A DNA stretch of 16,887 bases from DAOOWV01 sp035371485 (GTDB lineage Bacteria; Patescibacteriota; Dojkabacteria; JAFGLO01): the NCBI GenBank assembly GCA_035371485.1, contig DAOOWV010000022.1:1-16887 (forward strand), given 5' to 3'. Shown here in pieces: positions 15,072 to 16,887 of the stretch (positions are counted from its first letter, which is position 1; each line of letters opens with the position of its first letter). The notes beneath the pieces were generated by a model. That model was not told the DNA's origin and made no database searches. It worked only from the letters and a program-made list of their open reading frames with translations. Both the position numbers and the translations under genes were made by a program.

Positions 15072-15647
15072 CTAAGTTCGAATATACTTTTCAAGGGATA
15101 AATTAATATATTGGATCCAAATTAGCTCTCTAGGTGTATCACTACAACCAGGTTCCCTTTGAAGTCCAAGTAACATAAGGGCGCTATAACTTTCCACAGG
15201 AAACCGAACAATAGGTATTATATCACTCACATGTGACTTGAGTAATTGATATTTATACCAAACCTGATAACCTTGCACAACTAGATTTACAAATTCAAAA
15301 TTTGAATCATATTCTCTAAAGAGTTCAGTTAAAGACATTCTTTTAACTCTTCTCCACTTTTCTAATAAAATATTTCTTTCATCAAAAAGACCGACAACAT
15401 CTGGAGAAGGATGATCAATATCTGGAATATGTAAAAGACATTCCAATTCAATTTTATTTTTCAGTCTATTAAATGCTGATTCTCGTTCTTCTGTAGAAAC
15501 ATCCCTAGGCGTTTCCTCTAACATACATAACTCAGTTAAAGTAGCTTTTTCAAGTTGATATACTGATGGTAGATAGGGTTTATATTCAGGAAAATAATCT
15601 AAAACGTATATTCCGATAACCGAAAGGTTTTGAAAGTCTAGTTCCAT
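15072..15647 (-). CDS. Hypothetical 191-aa protein
   Basis: Not recognised. It is a soluble, acidic, probably helical protein with no signal peptide or membrane segment. Notable stretches are VLDYFPEYKPYLPSVYQL near the N-terminus, LECLLHIPDIDHPSPDVVGLFDERN in the middle and LMLLGLQREPGCSDTPRELIW near the C-terminus. A longer ORF opens at GTG 15686, but a strong promoter's -10 box lies within those extra codons, so the ATG at 15647 is the better start (leader ~21 nt). The gene lies between thrS (upstream, same strand, ending 15782) and the FHGSP gene (convergent). The spacer 14957-15071 shows nothing I can support. Confidence 0.6.
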   Translation of the reverse strand: MELDFQNLSVIGIYVLDYFPEYKPYLPSVYQLEKATLTELCMLEETPRDVSTEERESAFNRLKNKIELECLLHIPDIDHPSPDVVGLFDERNILLEKWRRVKRMSLTELFREYDSNFEFVNLVVQGYQVWYKYQLLKSHVSDIIPIVRFPVESYSALMLLGLQREPGCSDTPRELIWIQYINLSLEKYIRT

Positions 15648-15674
15648 ATAAAAGTAAAATTTGCTTAATTGGCT

Positions 15675-15703
15675 ATTATAACACACCCATTCTTGTTTTG
15701 CAA
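15675..15703 (-). promoter_or_regulatory. Strong promoter of the 191-aa gene (decides the start)
   Basis: Minus-strand TTGCAA (15703-15698), a 17-nt spacer and a perfect TATAAT (15680-15675) with an extended TGT before it. Transcription from ~15668 would skip the GTG at 15686, so translation must start at ATG 15647. It is the best-matching promoter in the window. Confidence 0.65.
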
Positions 15704-15781
15704 TAAAATACTACCTCTTTTCCTATATATCAATTATGGACAAGTAGATACCAAACATGTATGAACTTAAAATATGGGTCT

Positions 15782-16887
15782 TTACTTGTTTGAGAAGTAT
15801 TCCACTATTGAGTCTTTATTAATAACCTCTTGTTCTCCAGTAACTCTATTTCTAACGGTTACAACTTTATTTTTTAATTCTTTGTCTCCAATAATCAAAA
15901 GATATGGAATCTTATATTCATGTGCAGATTTCATTTTATCGGATAAAGAAATATTTCTATAATCAACTTCCGCTCTAATTCTATTACTCTCAAGAATCAT
16001 CAATATTTCTTTTGCATAATTATTATAATCCTCCTTTATTGTCAATATTCTAATTTGTTCAGGTGCGAGCCAAAATGGAAAATCTCCGCCAAAATACTCA
16101 ATTAATAGAACCAACAATCTTTCATATGATCCTAATATCGCCCTATGTACCATTATGGGGTTTACCTTTTGCCCTTTTTCATTGGTATATTCTAAATTAA
16201 ATCTTTTAGGAGTTGCAAAATCAACCTGAACAGTTGGAATTTGAATCTGCCTTCCTAATGCATCCTTAAACATAAAATCTAGTTTAGGTCCATATACAGC
16301 TGCTTCCCCTTCACATCTTATGGCGTTTAAACCCATTTCGTCAGAAACCTCTTGAAGCATATCCTCACAAACAACCCAATCTTTAGGATCACCAATGTAT
16401 TTTTCTGGATGCTTCGGATCTCGTACTGAAAGTGAAATCCAATTAGTTCCCCATAAACCTAATGAACTATAAAATTCCTTAATAATTTCAACCATTAATT
16501 TGACCTCTGATTTTACCTGATCAACAGTACAGAAGGAATGTCCGTCTTCTACAGTAATTGCCAACACACGACTTAAACCACTTAACTCTCCACTTTTTTC
16601 TGCACGATACTGTTTTTCTGACTCCATATATCTTATCGGCAAATCCTTATAAGAACGTGGTCTTGATGCATATATCTGGGTTTGGTGGGGACATTGTACT
16701 GGTTTCATAACATATTCTTGATATCTGTCACAATTAACATGAAATAACTCTTCAGGGTATTTATCTGCATGTCCAGAAATTTTGAAAAGACCTTTCTTGG
16801 CAATATGAGGAGTCATAACTTTTCTAAAACCTTTGCTATAACAGATATCTTCGATCTTTTTTTGTAATGCTTCCTTCATTGCGGTAC
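15782..16887 (-). CDS. thrS: Threonyl-tRNA synthetase, C-terminal part (cut by window end)
   Basis: The frame is open to the window edge (TAM before the ATG at 16879), so the start is outside. Present are the class II catalytic core and the anticodon-binding domain. MTPHIAKKGLFKISGHADKYPEELF is the family's 'TP.i.....sGH...y...mF'. KPVQCPHQTQIYAS carries the zinc-binding Cys. Motif 2 is RYMESEKQYRAEKSGELSGLSRV, EDGHSFC holds a zinc-binding His, and motif 3 is VHRAILGSYERL. WLAPEQIRIL opens the HGTP anticodon-binding domain, which runs to the end. Motif 2 departs a little from the usual RiaE.g.v.R.E form. Whether N-terminal TGS and editing domains exist cannot be seen. Confidence 0.93.
   Translation of the reverse strand, partial: TAMKEALQKKIEDICYSKGFRKVMTPHIAKKGLFKISGHADKYPEELFHVNCDRYQEYVMKPVQCPHQTQIYASRPRSYKDLPIRYMESEKQYRAEKSGELSGLSRVLAITVEDGHSFCTVDQVKSEVKLMVEIIKEFYSSLGLWGTNWISLSVRDPKHPEKYIGDPKDWVVCEDMLQEVSDEMGLNAIRCEGEAAVYGPKLDFMFKDALGRQIQIPTVQVDFATPKRFNLEYTNEKGQKVNPIMVHRAILGSYERLLVLLIEYFGGDFPFWLAPEQIRILTIKEDYNNYAKEILMILESNRIRAEVDYRNISLSDKMKSAHEYKIPYLLIIGDKELKNKVVTVRNRVTGEQEVINKDSIVEYFSNK

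Overview
The window is about 16.9 kb of very AT-rich bacterial chromosome. It carries single-copy housekeeping genes: the 3' end of pheT, pyrG, hisS and the 3' part of thrS. These are mixed with small unknown proteins and several visibly broken genes. Base composition, the YerC/TrpR-like regulator, a YaaH/SleL-like family 18 glycosidase, very short AT-rich leaders without Shine-Dalgarno sequences, and standard-type promoters (TTGACA/TATAAT, often with an extended TGn) suggest a small-genome bacterium. A Candidate Phyla Radiation (Patescibacteria) lineage such as Dojkabacteria or Microgenomates is my best guess. This is inference; no marker in the window settles it. The code is standard: intact genes contain no in-frame TGA.

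Layout. 1-2641 (+): pheT C-terminus, then a membrane-anchored GH18 protein. 2641-3741: a hairpin built of heptamer repeats and a decayed NAD(FAD)-dependent oxidoreductase gene on the minus strand, with a related 25-nt direct repeat on its far side. 3824-7178: pyrG (-) and a Na/Pi-cotransporter-like gene (+) transcribed divergently. 7181-8156 (-): a two-gene unit of small membrane proteins, the first interrupted by TGA. 8168-8600: a gene graveyard with a recognisable C-terminal remnant of pepD. 8602-9029 (+): an unknown gene with one frameshift. 9082-10206 (-): a membrane-anchored HExxH zinc metalloprotease. 10391-11638 (-): hisS. 11688-13939 (-): an M42 peptidase gene and an unknown gene, carrying three frameshifts, each at a run of seven A, close to a 10-N scaffold gap. 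14014-14346 (-): a TrpR-like regulator with a terminator and operator-like palindromes nearby. 14484-14956 (+): a frameshifted gene with an FHGSP motif. 15072-15647 (-): an unknown 191-aa protein with a very good promoter. 15782-16887 (-): thrS, cut by the window edge.

How it fits together. The synthetases and CTP synthase are core functions, each apparently under its own promoter. The accessory genes (GH18 glycosidase, tethered metalloprotease, M42 peptidase, pepD remnant, Na/Pi transporter) look like a scavenging and cell-envelope set, part of which is being lost. More than 9 kb of intact coding sequence has no frameshift while about 3-4 kb of accessory sequence has many lesions. That points to real gene decay rather than uniformly poor sequence. 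The lesions around 12.0-13.0 kb are the exception: they lie beside an assembly gap and could be artefacts. I did not find a convincing novel defence or mobile system.
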